DNA of 64,000 bases, from the NCBI GenBank assembly GCA_026129545.1, contig JAHCHX010000001.1, forward strand, positions 3,606,984 to 3,670,983, read 5' to 3'. A program made the translations under genes and the position numbers. The notes under the pieces are model-generated. The model ran no database searches and was not told where the DNA came from. It saw only the letters and a list, made by a program, of their open reading frames with translations. Source of the stretch: Saprospiraceae bacterium. GTDB taxonomy: Bacteria; Bacteroidota; Bacteroidia; Chitinophagales; Saprospiraceae. Shown one piece after another: positions 16,931 to 26,834 of this stretch (its first letter is position 1; each line of letters begins with the position of its first letter).

Positions 16931-16938
16931 TATCTTTG
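16931..16938 (+). promoter_or_regulatory. TATCTTTG -7 box before the DUF2905 gene
   Basis: Matches TAnnTTTG, 19 nt before ATG 16958. A TTG exists at 16896-16898, but a spacer of 32 nt is too long, so only the -7 half is good. Confidence 0.4.
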
Positions 16939-16957
16939 CCTGTCATTCGTCTCAAAC

Positions 16958-17194
16958 ATGGAACAAAACCCAATTGCTTGGCCGAAGATACTCATCGGCG
17001 TTGGCTTGGCGCTCGTAGCGGTTGGCCTACTGGCATGGGCACTGCAAGGCAGGCTCAACTGGTTGGGGCGCTTGCCGGGCGACATTCGTGTGGAACGCGA
17101 ACACTTCAGGTTCTACTTCCCCGTCACGACGTTGATATTGTTGAGCCTGTTGCTGAATCTGCTTGTATGGGCGTTTCGCAAATTTTTGCAATGA
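16958..17194 (+). CDS. DUF2905 small membrane protein
   Basis: A 78-residue inner-membrane protein with two hydrophobic helices (about 9-29 and 52-72) around a LNWLGRLPGDIRVERE motif that defines DUF2905. Function is unknown. The length is typical. It overlaps the open extension of the following frame but ends 118 bp before the chosen start of the hydrolase gene. Confidence 0.88.
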   Translation: MEQNPIAWPKILIGVGLALVAVGLLAWALQGRLNWLGRLPGDIRVEREHFRFYFPVTTLILLSLLLNLLVWAFRKFLQ

Positions 17195-17312
17195 ACAACT
17201 CATTGACAAAAAAGGCAAACCCTCGCACAATCTGGGTCGCTCGCATTTGTTTGTTGGATTTCCCTACATTTGCCCAATCTGCCGCTTTACCTTTTCCGCA
17301 ATCACACTGCCA

Positions 17313-18104
17313 ATGAACGTACCGATAAAAGAAGAAAATGGCTTCCGATACATCGAATCGGGCACATCCGGCGAAACCCTCATGCTGTTGCATGGGCTTT
17401 TCGGCGCGTTGAGCAATTTTGAAGGTATCATCAAACGGTTCTCCAATCAGTATAACGTCGTCGTGCCGATTTTGCCCATATATGAAATGCCGATTTTCGA
17501 GGTGTCGGTGATGGGATTGGTTGACTTCGTGACCAAATTCGTCAACTATAAAGGCTACGGCAAAGTGCATTTGCTTGGCAATTCATTGGGAGGACACATC
17601 GCGCTGCTCTACGCGCTGGCACATCCAGAACACATTGCCTCCATCACTTTGACCGGGAGCTCGGGTTTGTTTGAGAGCGCCTTTGGCACCGCCTTCCCAA
17701 AGCGAGGCGACTACGAATATATTCGGAAAAAAACAGCCGACACGTTCTACGACCCCGCAGTGGCCAGCAAGGAATTGGTGGACGAAGTGTTCGGCATCGT
17801 GAACGACCGCAACAAAGCCATCCGGGTGGTGGCTACTGCCAAATCCGCCGTGCGGCACAATCTCGGCGACAAATTGCACAAAATAAAGGCTCCCACACTC
17901 CTGATTTGGGGCAAGCAAGACAACGTGACCCCACCCTTCGTGGGCGAAAAATTCCACGAACTGATTGAGGATTCCCGCCTCTACTTCCTTGAAGAGTGCG
18001 GCCATGCGCCCATGATGGAAAAACCGGAGGAGTTCAACACCATCTTGGAAAACTTCCTCAAAGAAGTCGCCACCGGGCAGCCAGTGTCGCCTGTCAGTCA
18101 CTAA
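17313..18104 (+). CDS. Alpha/beta-hydrolase fold protein
   Basis: A 263-residue soluble hydrolase. The oxyanion-hole motif LLHGLFG is near residue 25, the nucleophile elbow GNSLGG near 90 (catalytic Ser), a catalytic Asp probably in WGKQDNVTP near 210, and His in CGHAPMMEKP near 235, so the triad is complete. Substrate cannot be told; members include esterases and C-C hydrolases. Start ATG 17313 is preferred over the open extension from 17163, which overlaps the DUF2905 gene. It converges on glyS. Confidence 0.83.
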   Translation: MNVPIKEENGFRYIESGTSGETLMLLHGLFGALSNFEGIIKRFSNQYNVVVPILPIYEMPIFEVSVMGLVDFVTKFVNYKGYGKVHLLGNSLGGHIALLYALAHPEHIASITLTGSSGLFESAFGTAFPKRGDYEYIRKKTADTFYDPAVASKELVDEVFGIVNDRNKAIRVVATAKSAVRHNLGDKLHKIKAPTLLIWGKQDNVTPPFVGEKFHELIEDSRLYFLEECGHAPMMEKPEEFNTILENFLKEVATGQPVSPVSH

Positions 18105-18112
18105 CGGGTTGA

Positions 18113-18170
18113 TAAGAGTTGATAAAGGCTGATAATCAACCCTCATCAACCTTTATCGACCCCTCATCAA
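18113..18170. terminator. Inverted repeat between convergent genes
   Basis: GTTGATAAAGG (18118-18128) pairs with CCTTTATCGAC (18150-18160) with one G-T pair, inside a cluster of TTGAT/ATCAA repeats. There is no T run, so it may be a bidirectional stem rather than a classic terminator. Confidence 0.45.
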
Positions 18171-18189
18171 TTTTAGGGAAAGCACGTCC

Positions 18190-19740
18190 TCACGCTATCT
18201 GCTCCAGCAATTTTCGCATATCGGTTCGCTCCGACACGATGCGAGCCACTTCGCCGATATGCACACGCTCCTGTTGCATGGAGTCGCGTTCGCGGATGGT
18301 CACCGTGTCGTTCTCCAGCGTTTCAAAATCAATGGTGATGCAATAAGGAGTGCCGATAGCATCCTGACGGCGGTAGCGACGGCCGACGGCATCTTTCTCG
18401 TCGTACTGGCAGAGGAAATGAAATTTCAAGCGGTCGTGAATAGCGCGTGCTTTTTCTACCAATTCTTCCTTGTTTTTCAACAAAGGCAACACGGCGCACT
18501 TCACGGGCGCGAGCGCCGGATGGATTTTCAACACGGTGCGGGCGCTGTCTTCGCCTTGGGCATCTGGCACAGTTTCCTCCATCAGGGCATTGGAAAGCAC
18601 GGCGAGGAACATACGGTCGCAGCCCACTGAAGTCTCCACCACATAAGGAATGTAGTGTTCGTTCAGCTCAGGGTCAAAGAATTGCATTTTTTTGCCCGAT
18701 AGTTGCGAATGACTGGCGAGGTCGAAATCGGTGCGCGAGTGAATGCCTTCGAGCTCTTTGAAGCCGAAGGGGAATTCAAATTGGATATCCACCGCAGCGT
18801 TGGCATAGTGCGCCAAATTGTCGTGGTCCTTGAAACGCAATTTTTCGGCAGGCGTGATGGCGCGGTGCCAAGCCATGCGGCGTTCCTTCCACTTGTGATA
18901 CCACTCCATTTCGGTGCCGGGTCGCACGAAGTACTGCATTTCCATCTGCTCAAATTCCCTCATGCGGAAGATGAACTGCCGCGCCACTATTTCGTTGCGG
19001 AACGCCTTGCCGATTTGGGCGATGCCGAAAGGAATTTTTTGCCGCGTGGTTTTTTGCACATTCAGAAAGTTGACAAAAATGCCCTGTGCCGTTTCCGGTC
19101 GGAGGTATAGTTTGCCATCGTCGCCGCCGATGTTCGACATTTGGGTCGAGAACATCAGGTTGAATTGCCGCACCTCCGTCCAGTTGCGCGAACCCGTGTC
19201 GGGTTCCGCTATTTCAAGTTCGTCAATCAAGGCTTTCAAGTCGGCCATGTCGTTGGTTTTCAGGGCGTCGGCAAGGCGTTTTTCCACGTCGGCGGCCTTT
19301 TGGGTATATTCCAGCACGCGAGGATTGGTTTCGCGGAACAGTTTTTCGTTGAAGCTTTCTCCGAAGCGTTTGGCCGCTTTCTCCACCTCCTTGTCGGCTT
19401 TGGCGAGCATCTTGTCAATCTCGGTTTCAATCAAGACATCAGCGCGGAATCGTTTTTTCGAGTCCTTGTTGTCCACCAGCGGGTCGTTGAAAGCATCCAC
19501 ATGGCCGCTTGCCTTCCAGATGAGCGGGTGCATAAAAATAGCCGAGTCAATGCCCGTGATGTTCTCGTGCATCTGCACCATCGCCCGCCACCAATATTCC
19601 TTGATGTTGTTTTTCAACTCCACGCCCATGGGGCCGTAGTCGTACACGCCGTTCAGACCGTCGTACACTTCCGAAGAGGGATAAATAAAGCCGTATTCCT
19701 TGCTGTGCGATACGATGCGCTTGAATAAATCTTCCTGCAT
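18190..19740 (-). CDS. glyS: Glycine--tRNA ligase (dimeric class II type)
   Basis: Charges tRNA-Gly. The 516 residues are of the eukaryote-like alpha2 type: an N-terminal EYGFIYPSSEVYDGLNGVYDYGP block (residues ~18-40), a lineage insert with a charged coiled-coil at ~115-180, the motif 2 region YLRPETAQGIFVNF near 220 with MREFEQMEMQYF after it, and a C-terminal anticodon domain. ATG 19740 is preferred; the open extension to 19920 is not protein-like. The name glyS follows common use for this single-subunit enzyme (also called glyQS). Confidence 0.92.
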   Translation of the reverse strand: MQEDLFKRIVSHSKEYGFIYPSSEVYDGLNGVYDYGPMGVELKNNIKEYWWRAMVQMHENITGIDSAIFMHPLIWKASGHVDAFNDPLVDNKDSKKRFRADVLIETEIDKMLAKADKEVEKAAKRFGESFNEKLFRETNPRVLEYTQKAADVEKRLADALKTNDMADLKALIDELEIAEPDTGSRNWTEVRQFNLMFSTQMSNIGGDDGKLYLRPETAQGIFVNFLNVQKTTRQKIPFGIAQIGKAFRNEIVARQFIFRMREFEQMEMQYFVRPGTEMEWYHKWKERRMAWHRAITPAEKLRFKDHDNLAHYANAAVDIQFEFPFGFKELEGIHSRTDFDLASHSQLSGKKMQFFDPELNEHYIPYVVETSVGCDRMFLAVLSNALMEETVPDAQGEDSARTVLKIHPALAPVKCAVLPLLKNKEELVEKARAIHDRLKFHFLCQYDEKDAVGRRYRRQDAIGTPYCITIDFETLENDTVTIRERDSMQQERVHIGEVARIVSERTDMRKLLEQIA

Positions 19741-20004
19741 TTTGGTAATGTGATAATGGGTTAATGAGAGAATGTGACAATTGGGCGGCGGCTTGCCTTT
19801 TTCAAAAACTTCGCCACTTTGGTCAAAAAACGGCGCAAAGGTGGGGAAAAGGGTGGACTTGGTGAAATGCGTCTGAAAAGTTGAACTCGGAGCCGACGCA
19901 GCTATCAAAATGTACCTCAATTTTCGCCAGAGGTTTTCAAATTCAGAAAAAATCGACCTCCCTCATATTGCTCGAACTATTTTTGTCAGTAAAAACGCCG
20001 CATT

Positions 20005-22386
20005 ATGAATCGAATACTCTTCCTCACAATAACAGTAGGGCTTATCACCACAGCATCGCTTCGAGCACAAACCCCCGAACGCCACGCACGGGTCGAAATA
20101 TCGCTCGTTGGCAAAGACGTGAACGACCTTGCGGCGCTTGGCATCGAGGCCGACCATGGCCAATGGTTGTCGGGGCGCTCGCTCGTCACCGAACTCTCCG
20201 AGAGCGAAATCGCACTCGTGCAAAATGCCGGCTTCCAACTCACCACGCTCATTCCTGACTTGCAAACATGGCTTCGTGAGCGCGACAAAAACGCCCCCGT
20301 CGTCTCGCGCAACGAATTTTGCCCAAGTGGCGGGGCCGCCTACCCGACCCCGCTCAACTACACCTACGGCACCATGGCGGGATACCATACCTACGCCCAA
20401 ATGCTCGATGTGCTCGACGACATGGCGGCCAAATTCCCCCACCTTATCACCGTCAAAAAACCGATTAGCGACACGATTGTGACGTGGGAAGGGCGGCCCA
20501 TCTGGTATGTCAAAATCTCGGACAACCCGAACGCCAACGAGGGCGAAAAGCAAGTGCTTTATACATCGCTGCATCACGCGCGCGAACCCAACAGCGCCTC
20601 GCAGATGATTTTTTATATGTGGTATTTGTTGGAAAACTATGCCTCCGACCCTCTGATTCAATACATCGTGAACAACCTCGAGTTGCACTTCATCCCATGC
20701 GTGAACCCCGACGGCTATGTCTATAACGAGACGACCAATCCCGATGGCTATGGCTTCTGGCGAAAAAACCGTCGCAACAACGGCGACGGCACCTTCGGCG
20801 TGGATTTGAACCGAAACTATGGCTATTTCTGGGGCAACGACAACAGCGGCTCCTCCCCCGTCACCAACTCGCAGACCTATCGAGGCCCGTCGCCTTTTTC
20901 CGAGCCGGAAACCCGCGCGATGCGCGACTTTTGCCTCGAACACGATTTCCTATTTGCCTTCAATTACCACACTTTCAGCAACTTGCTGATATACCCATGG
21001 GCCTACAATGACACCCCGGCTGACTCTTCACTGATTAAGTACGCCCAACTTTTCACGCGAGAAAACAATTATGTGTACGGCACAACCAGCCAAACCGTAG
21101 GCTACCCCGTGAACGGCAGCTCCGATGATTGGATGTACGCACAAGCCGGGGCGCTGTCATACACACCAGAGGTGGGTAAAACGGGTTTTTGGCCTTCGTT
21201 TGGAGAAATTGACAACCTGAACAGAGAAAATGTGTGGCCCAACCTCTCCATGGCCTTGTGCGCATTGCGCTTCGCGGACATATCCGATTTGAACGAAACG
21301 TTCGTGTACCCAACCACCAGCCAAATGTCTTTCGGCATCAGGCGCTATGGGATGGAAGATGGCCCTTTCACGGTGAAACTGGAGCCCCTCTCCGCAGGCA
21401 TCACATCGCCGAGCGCCACCCAAGTGTTTGACCTGCAAGTATTTGAATCGGCCAATTTTAACTTCCAAGTCGCGTTTGCCAGCAATGTGCCCACAGGCAC
21501 CGAATTGCTTTTTTTGCTGGAAACAAGCAGTGGGAATTTTGTGAAAAAAGACACCCTGCGCAAGATATTCATCGCCAACAGCGACAACCTCGCCCTTCTG
21601 TACGAGAATTCCTGCGACGATTTTCTGGGCTGGCTCGGCACTTTTGATATCACGACCGAGACCTTCGTCTCCCCGCCAGCCAGCTTCACCGATTCTCCCA
21701 ACGCACCCTATCCCCCCAACTTTACCGCCTTTCATTATTTTGAGGACGCGGTCTTGATACCCGATAGCGTGATATTTGCCCAACTGCGTTTTTTTGCTCG
21801 ATGGGACATTGAGCCTCGCTTCGATTACGCACAAGTGCTTGCGCTGGACGAGGCTTTTGAGACAACCCCGCTCTGCGGCATCTACACGAAGGCAGGAGCA
21901 GGCACCCCCCAGCCCGATAACGAACCTATTTACGACGGCTTGCAGCTTGATTGGGTGGAAGAACGCATCAACCTGTCCGATTTTGTCGGGAAGCCCATTC
22001 GGATTGGATTCATCCTACAGTCCAACGGATTCATCGAAGGCGATGGACTTTACTTCGACGATGTTCGCATCGAATATCTCAGTGCGTCTTCTTCTGCACC
22101 TATCGTGCAAACGCTTCTCGATTTTCAGCTGATGCAAAATCAGCCCAATCCCTCTTCGGGCGCCACGCTTATCCGGTGGGAGGCACGCGAGCAAAATGTT
22201 TCGGACGAGGGCTTGTTGTTGGTATTCAATGTGTTGGGAGAAAAAGTATATGAGCGAACAGTCAATCTCAAACACGAAAACCAAGCACGGCTCGACACCC
22301 GCACTTGGCCTCCCGGCCTTTACACTTACCTGTTGCGCACTGCCGAAGGGCAAACACAGCCCTTCAAGATGACGGTAGCGCGTTAG
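20005..22386 (+). CDS. Secreted M14 zinc carboxypeptidase with T9SS sorting domain
   Basis: A 793-residue exported metallopeptidase that probably trims C-terminal residues of extracellular peptides. A signal peptide (FLTITVGLITTASLRAQ) is followed by a short prodomain and the M14 domain (~120-420): zinc ligands His and Glu in LHHAREPNS (~189), GVDLNRNYGYFWG (~268), the third ligand in FNYHTFSNLLIYPW (~317) and the catalytic Glu in SYTPEVG (~384). Beta-sandwich domains follow, including a carbohydrate-binding-like one, then a T9SS type A domain from ~715 ending PGLYTYLLRTAEGQTQPFKM. It should be surface-attached or released. Confidence 0.9.
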   Translation: MNRILFLTITVGLITTASLRAQTPERHARVEISLVGKDVNDLAALGIEADHGQWLSGRSLVTELSESEIALVQNAGFQLTTLIPDLQTWLRERDKNAPVVSRNEFCPSGGAAYPTPLNYTYGTMAGYHTYAQMLDVLDDMAAKFPHLITVKKPISDTIVTWEGRPIWYVKISDNPNANEGEKQVLYTSLHHAREPNSASQMIFYMWYLLENYASDPLIQYIVNNLELHFIPCVNPDGYVYNETTNPDGYGFWRKNRRNNGDGTFGVDLNRNYGYFWGNDNSGSSPVTNSQTYRGPSPFSEPETRAMRDFCLEHDFLFAFNYHTFSNLLIYPWAYNDTPADSSLIKYAQLFTRENNYVYGTTSQTVGYPVNGSSDDWMYAQAGALSYTPEVGKTGFWPSFGEIDNLNRENVWPNLSMALCALRFADISDLNETFVYPTTSQMSFGIRRYGMEDGPFTVKLEPLSAGITSPSATQVFDLQVFESANFNFQVAFASNVPTGTELLFLLETSSGNFVKKDTLRKIFIANSDNLALLYENSCDDFLGWLGTFDITTETFVSPPASFTDSPNAPYPPNFTAFHYFEDAVLIPDSVIFAQLRFFARWDIEPRFDYAQVLALDEAFETTPLCGIYTKAGAGTPQPDNEPIYDGLQLDWVEERINLSDFVGKPIRIGFILQSNGFIEGDGLYFDDVRIEYLSASSSAPIVQTLLDFQLMQNQPNPSSGATLIRWEAREQNVSDEGLLLVFNVLGEKVYERTVNLKHENQARLDTRTWPPGLYTYLLRTAEGQTQPFKMTVAR

Positions 22387-22411
22387 AGAACCGTATTGAA
22401 TGCGACAGTTT

Positions 22412-22711
22412 CTATGCAATTTCGCCCAACATGAGTTTGCGCTGGAGAGCCATGTCGCCTTTTTTCACGAAAGTAATGGGCACGAACTCGTCCGTCGGCG
22501 CGCCGATGTAGTAGAGCGACCAGTCGTCATCGTAGCGCGACAGCATCTGGCGAATGCACTCGGCCCGGTCAATCTGCGGGATGGCGCAATCCTCCCAATA
22601 AAAAAGCTCCACGCGGTAGTGGAGTTGCTGTTTCAGGCCATTGATGGTGACTTCGATTTCGATGTCCTGCTTGCCGGGCAGATTGGGAATGGGAACAGCA
22701 ATGTAAGCCAT
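22412..22711 (-). CDS. Conserved small cytosolic protein, unknown function
   Basis: I do not recognise the family. It has 99 residues and no signal or membrane helix, with an acidic pattern (LHYRVELFYWEDCAIPQIDR, then YDDDWSLYYIGAPTDEFVP). The regular alternation of hydrophobic residues suggests a small beta-rich fold. It converges on the M14 gene with a 25-bp gap and is divergent from the cyclase gene. Confidence 0.5.
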   Translation of the reverse strand: MAYIAVPIPNLPGKQDIEIEVTINGLKQQLHYRVELFYWEDCAIPQIDRAECIRQMLSRYDDDWSLYYIGAPTDEFVPITFVKKGDMALQRKLMLGEIA

Positions 22712-22966
22712 AAGTCGAACGATTCTTTCACATTGAAGCCGCTATCGGCGTGCCATATTTTCTTTTTGCTGAAAACCAGCCTTTTGTGAATTGGCACATC
22801 CCGCAGTAAAGTACGAATTTGAACATCGTTGCTCGGTTTTGAACAATTGGCCGGATAAACGTTTCTTTGGGCGATATTCAAATAAAAAGAAAACGCCTCT
22901 CGGTTGGGCAATCAAATCAGAACCAAACTTGTCTTTGGGCGGCATTCGTCGCATCCAACTTTTATC

Positions 22967-24289
22967 ATGTCCAAACGCCCCCTTATCGGTCTGACAATCT
23001 ACTTTGCTCTATGCGCAAACACAGTGCTCGCGCAGTCCGTGGCCGAATTGGAAAATCGCCTGCGCAACGCCTCCAACAAGGAAGAACGCTGGAAAATCAC
23101 CTACTCCCTTGCTCGAAACCTGCTCAGCGCCGCGCCTGACCGCGCCGCCGGCTATGCGCAAGATGCGCTCTCGCTCTCGCTGGAAATGCAGGACAAGCGC
23201 CGCGAAGCAGAGGCGGCGCTGGTGGCTGCCGACATTGCTTGGCGCGAGCACCGTGCCAAAGAAGCAGCCAAGTACTACGCGCAGGCCAAAGACGCGGCAG
23301 TATCCGCCGCCATGCCAGACGTGGCCTTAGAGACGGTCGAAAAGCTACAGGAAATCGCCCTCTCACAGCAAGATTTCAAGACTGCTTTTGAAAGGGGGCA
23401 AGAACGCACACGCCTGATGCAGGAAAAAAACAGGCGGCTGGCCGAACAACAAGCGCGTGAACAAGCTGCCTCCAATGCAGCACTTTTGGAAGAAAAAAAG
23501 CGCGAAAACCGTATTCTCATGGGCCTACTCGCTGGGTTCGTATTGATATTGACCGTGCTTTACTACGCCCGCCAACGCTCCAATCGCCGCATTCGCGGCG
23601 AAATGGCCGAAAAAAACGCCATGATAGAGGAAAAGCGCCGCCGAAGCGAGCAACTCCTGCTCAACATTTTGCCTCCTGCCGTCGCTGCCGAATTGACGGT
23701 GCGCAACAAAGTGGCCGCTCGCCGCTACGAACGCGCCACCGTCATGTTCATTGATTTTGTCGGCTTCACGAAAGCAGCCGAGCGACTGGAGCCGGAGGTG
23801 TTGGTGGCGGAGTTGGACTACTGTTTCTCCAAGTTCGATGATATGATTGGCCGCAACCGCATCGAGAAAATCAAGACCGTGGGCGATGCCTACATCTGTG
23901 CAAGTGGCCTTTCTGACCGCAACGAACGGCCCGTGGATATGATACGGGTAGCCTTGCAGATTCAGGATTTTTTGCAAAAACTAAAAGAAAAACGGGAACT
24001 GGAAGGTCGTCCCTCATTTGAGGCTCGCATCGGCATTCATTTTGGCCCGGTAGTGGCTGGCGTGGTCGGCACCAAAAAATTCGCCTACGATATTTGGGGC
24101 GACGCGGTGAATATCGCCGCTCGCATGGAAGAAGCCTGCGAACCGGGGCGAGTCAATGTGAGCGGGGCGGCACAAGCGGCGGCTCAGGATGATTTTCAGT
24201 GGGAATATCGCGGCAAAATCGCCACCAAGAACAAGTTGGAAATGGATATGTACTACGCCCTCACGCCAGCGGCTTTAAAATTATCTTAA
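22967..24289 (+). CDS. Membrane-bound class III adenylate cyclase with N-terminal TPR-like region
   Basis: Makes cAMP from ATP. The 440 residues have a signal-like start, a helical TPR-like periplasmic part (~25-165), one membrane helix (MGLLAGFVLILTVLYYARQ, ~183-201), a coiled-coil linker with RRRSEQLLLNILPP and a cytoplasmic cyclase domain (~250-430). Metal-binding Asp residues are in FIDFVGF and VGDAY. The substrate positions (Lys in KIKTVGD, Asp in YDIWGDAVN) are those of adenylate rather than guanylate cyclases. The transition-state Arg is in NIAARMEE. No cAMP-binding protein is nearby. Confidence 0.88.
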   Translation: MSKRPLIGLTIYFALCANTVLAQSVAELENRLRNASNKEERWKITYSLARNLLSAAPDRAAGYAQDALSLSLEMQDKRREAEAALVAADIAWREHRAKEAAKYYAQAKDAAVSAAMPDVALETVEKLQEIALSQQDFKTAFERGQERTRLMQEKNRRLAEQQAREQAASNAALLEEKKRENRILMGLLAGFVLILTVLYYARQRSNRRIRGEMAEKNAMIEEKRRRSEQLLLNILPPAVAAELTVRNKVAARRYERATVMFIDFVGFTKAAERLEPEVLVAELDYCFSKFDDMIGRNRIEKIKTVGDAYICASGLSDRNERPVDMIRVALQIQDFLQKLKEKRELEGRPSFEARIGIHFGPVVAGVVGTKKFAYDIWGDAVNIAARMEEACEPGRVNVSGAAQAAAQDDFQWEYRGKIATKNKLEMDMYYALTPAALKLS

Positions 24290-24438
24290 TTCTGTCAAAA
24301 CCAGTGTATTGCAGTGTCGCCCGGTCTAATTTTAAGGCGAATTTTTGTGACGACTTAGGCAGGGGCAGCGCCCCGGGGAATGTGTTGTGCGGCCCAAGCC
24401 TGAGCATCAACCGAATCTTTTTAAAACGCCCATTCGAC

Positions 24439-24696
24439 ATGAAGTACATTTTCACGACACTCGCCGCGCTAATCATTGGAACTGGATGTGTGCGGCGCCC
24501 CATCGAAACGACAAGACCCGACAACAACGCCACCTACTCGGTGCAATATCTTTTTGAACACGACGGATGCAGGGTCTATCGCTTCATAGACAGAGGGCAA
24601 TTCGTGTACTTTACCAATTGCAAGGGCGAAACCATCAGCATGAGCGACAGCACGGGGGTGCGCAACACGACCAACATCAAGAGCGGAAACAGATGA
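24439..24696 (+). CDS. DUF4884-like lipoprotein
   Basis: An 85-residue protein with a hydrophobic signal ending IIGTGC, a probable lipobox with Cys near residue 17. The mature part HDGCRVYRFIDRGQFVYFTNC matches the DUF4884 pattern with two spaced cysteines. Function is unknown; relatives are often short lipoproteins near phage or mobile genes. It lies 149 bp after the cyclase and converges on the LytTR gene. Confidence 0.72.
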   Translation: MKYIFTTLAALIIGTGCVRRPIETTRPDNNATYSVQYLFEHDGCRVYRFIDRGQFVYFTNCKGETISMSDSTGVRNTTNIKSGNR

Positions 24697-24705
24697 TGCA
24701 GCAAC

Positions 24706-25455
24706 TCACCCTCCCAGCCAAGCCTTGAACTCGTTCACGCGCTCGCGGCTTACGAATACGTCATCGGGCGCGGCGGGTTGCGTTTCCAATTTAAGACGCC
24801 CATTAAGATGTGGGTGAATCTTTTGAATGGCATTGAGGCGCACCGTCATGCCACGACTCACTCGGAAAAAGTCGCGTGGGTCGAGCAAGCTTTCGAGTTC
24901 CTCAAGCGTGTTGTCCACGAAGTGTTTTTTTCCCGAAAAAGTAAAAGCCTGCGTCAGCCCGTCGGAAGAGCGAAAAAAGGCTATGTCGGCGGCAGTCAGG
25001 AAAGCGAGCTGTTGGCCTGTTTTCACCAAAAAACGGTCTTTGTAGGTTTCCTTTTTGAAAAAGCGATGAAGCACCTCATAGTCGAAGGCTACCGGCTTGT
25101 TTTTCTGTTTTTCGATTTTTTCCAACGAACGCCCCAGTTCCTCAGGGTCAATGGGCTTGAGCAGATAATCCACGGCGCTCACCTTAAAAGCCTGCACGGC
25201 ATACTGGTCGAAGGCTGTGGTGAACACCACCGGAGCGTTCACCTCGACTTGCCTGAAAATATCGAAGCTCAGTCCATCGGCGATTTGGATGTCCATGAAC
25301 ACCAAGTCGGGAGCGGGGAAGGTTCGCAGCCACTGCACGGCACCCTCCACTGAATCGAGCGTGTCGAGTATCTGGCAGGTTGGCAGCTGCGCCATGAGGA
25401 GCTTGGTCAGTTGTCGGGCAGCGGGCAGTTCGTCTTCGATGAGCAAGATTTTCAT
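24706..25455 (-). CDS. LytTR-family response regulator
   Basis: A 249-residue DNA-binding regulator. The receiver domain (1-120) has the acidic pocket EDE near 7, the phosphorylated Asp in DLVFMDIQIADG (~55) and Lys in LLKPID (~103). The C-terminal LytTR domain (~140-245) contains FFRVSRGMTVRLNAI. No LytS-type or histidine kinase gene is adjacent, so it may be controlled by a distant kinase. It lies 29 nt downstream of the HMG-CoA reductase gene on the same strand, so it is likely co-transcribed with it. Confidence 0.88.
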   Translation of the reverse strand: MKILLIEDELPAARQLTKLLMAQLPTCQILDTLDSVEGAVQWLRTFPAPDLVFMDIQIADGLSFDIFRQVEVNAPVVFTTAFDQYAVQAFKVSAVDYLLKPIDPEELGRSLEKIEKQKNKPVAFDYEVLHRFFKKETYKDRFLVKTGQQLAFLTAADIAFFRSSDGLTQAFTFSGKKHFVDNTLEELESLLDPRDFFRVSRGMTVRLNAIQKIHPHLNGRLKLETQPAAPDDVFVSRERVNEFKAWLGG

Positions 25456-25484
25456 TGTCAGTATCTGTTCTTTTGTTTCATGTT

Positions 25485-26834
25485 TTACGACACTCCCGCG
25501 GGGTCGTTTTTGTCTCTCAGGCGCTCCAAAAACGAACGCACGCCACTAAAACTCACCGTTTGATGCTGGAAAAAGTGCTGCGCTGCCGCGGCTTCTTCCG
25601 CTGCGGCATCAAGGTGATTGAGTATGTTGGTCAGATGCATCTTCATGTGTCCCTGTTGGATGCCTGTCGTAATGAGCGAGCGAACGGCGGCGAAATTCTG
25701 CGCCAAGCCAACGGCCGCCACGATGCACATGAGCTCATTGGCGGAAGGATGCCCCAATATCTCCAAAGAGCGTTTGGCCAGTGGATGCAACGCCGTAAGC
25801 CCCCCCACTGTGCCCAAAGCCAGTGGCACCTCTAGCTCGAAGCGAAAAACGCCGTTTTCGACCGTGCAACGACTTAGGCTTCTATACTGCCCGCTTCGAC
25901 ACGCAAAGGTGTGGCCGCAAGCTTCTACGGCGCGAAAATCATTGCCTGTCGCCAACACGACGGCATCTATGCCATTGAAAATGCCCTTGTTGTGGGTCGT
26001 GGCGCGATATGGGTCTATCTCGGCGATGCGGACCGCGGCAGCGAACCGGTTGGCCAATTGGGCCGCGTTCATGCCTTGGCTGAGCGCCAGTTCCTCAAAG
26101 GAAGCGATGGGGGCCTCCACCCAAGCCAGCACCCGACATTCGGGCGTGTAATTGGACAAGATGGACATCACCACCTCCACGTCGCGCTCGGCATCAGGCA
26201 AGCCGGGATAGTCGGTGAAAAAAAACTCGAGCTCGTCGGCAAACCGCTCCAGCACCGAGTTGATAAAATTGGCCCCCATGCTATCACAGGTCTCAAAAGA
26301 GGCCCGGAGCTGGAAGTACTGCGGCTCGAGTGCCGAAAAATCAAGCAACTCGACATCTATGATGCCACCCCCTCGACCGCGCATATTGAGCGTGAGGTCG
26401 TCGCAGGCGGCGCAAAGGCGGGTGCGAATTTCGGGGAAGAGCTGCTGCAATTTCTGAGGTTGCCCGGCCCAACGGAAATGAACTTGACCGAGCTTCACCG
26501 TTCCCAGAACGGTAGCGTGAAACCCGCCTCGTTCGAGCCAAAATTTGGCGGCGCTCGATGCCGCAGCCACCACGCTGCTTTCCTCGATGACCATCGGGAC
26601 GGCGTAGTTTTTTCCGTTTATCAGAAAATTGGGCGCGATGCTGTAAGGCAGCACATAGTTGGCAATGGCATTTTCCGTGAAGCCGTCAACGACTTTCTGC
26701 GTTGCTGCGTTGGGGTGCTGCCATTCGGAAAAAACTTGCGTCGCGGCAGTTGGGTCGCTGCTGAAATGGTCTGTCAACCATCTGATTTTCTCCTGCTTGG
26801 TGAGTTTTGAAAAGCCGTTAATCGTTTTCGACAT
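25485..26834 (-). CDS. mvaA: Hydroxymethylglutaryl-CoA reductase (class II-like)
   Basis: Converts HMG-CoA to mevalonate, the committed step of the mevalonate route to isopentenyl diphosphate. The 449 residues show the family motifs in order: VIEESSVVAAAS (~80), the NAD(P)-binding HNKGIFNGIDAVV near 275, GTVGGLT near 355 and the catalytic His region GHMKMH near 404. I chose ATG 26834; the extension to 26897 is short and basic. It lies 103 bp downstream of the Idi-2 gene, and the pairing supports a biosynthetic role rather than mevalonate degradation. Confidence 0.9.
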   Translation of the reverse strand: MSKTINGFSKLTKQEKIRWLTDHFSSDPTAATQVFSEWQHPNAATQKVVDGFTENAIANYVLPYSIAPNFLINGKNYAVPMVIEESSVVAAASSAAKFWLERGGFHATVLGTVKLGQVHFRWAGQPQKLQQLFPEIRTRLCAACDDLTLNMRGRGGGIIDVELLDFSALEPQYFQLRASFETCDSMGANFINSVLERFADELEFFFTDYPGLPDAERDVEVVMSILSNYTPECRVLAWVEAPIASFEELALSQGMNAAQLANRFAAAVRIAEIDPYRATTHNKGIFNGIDAVVLATGNDFRAVEACGHTFACRSGQYRSLSRCTVENGVFRFELEVPLALGTVGGLTALHPLAKRSLEILGHPSANELMCIVAAVGLAQNFAAVRSLITTGIQQGHMKMHLTNILNHLDAAAEEAAAAQHFFQHQTVSFSGVRSFLERLRDKNDPAGVS

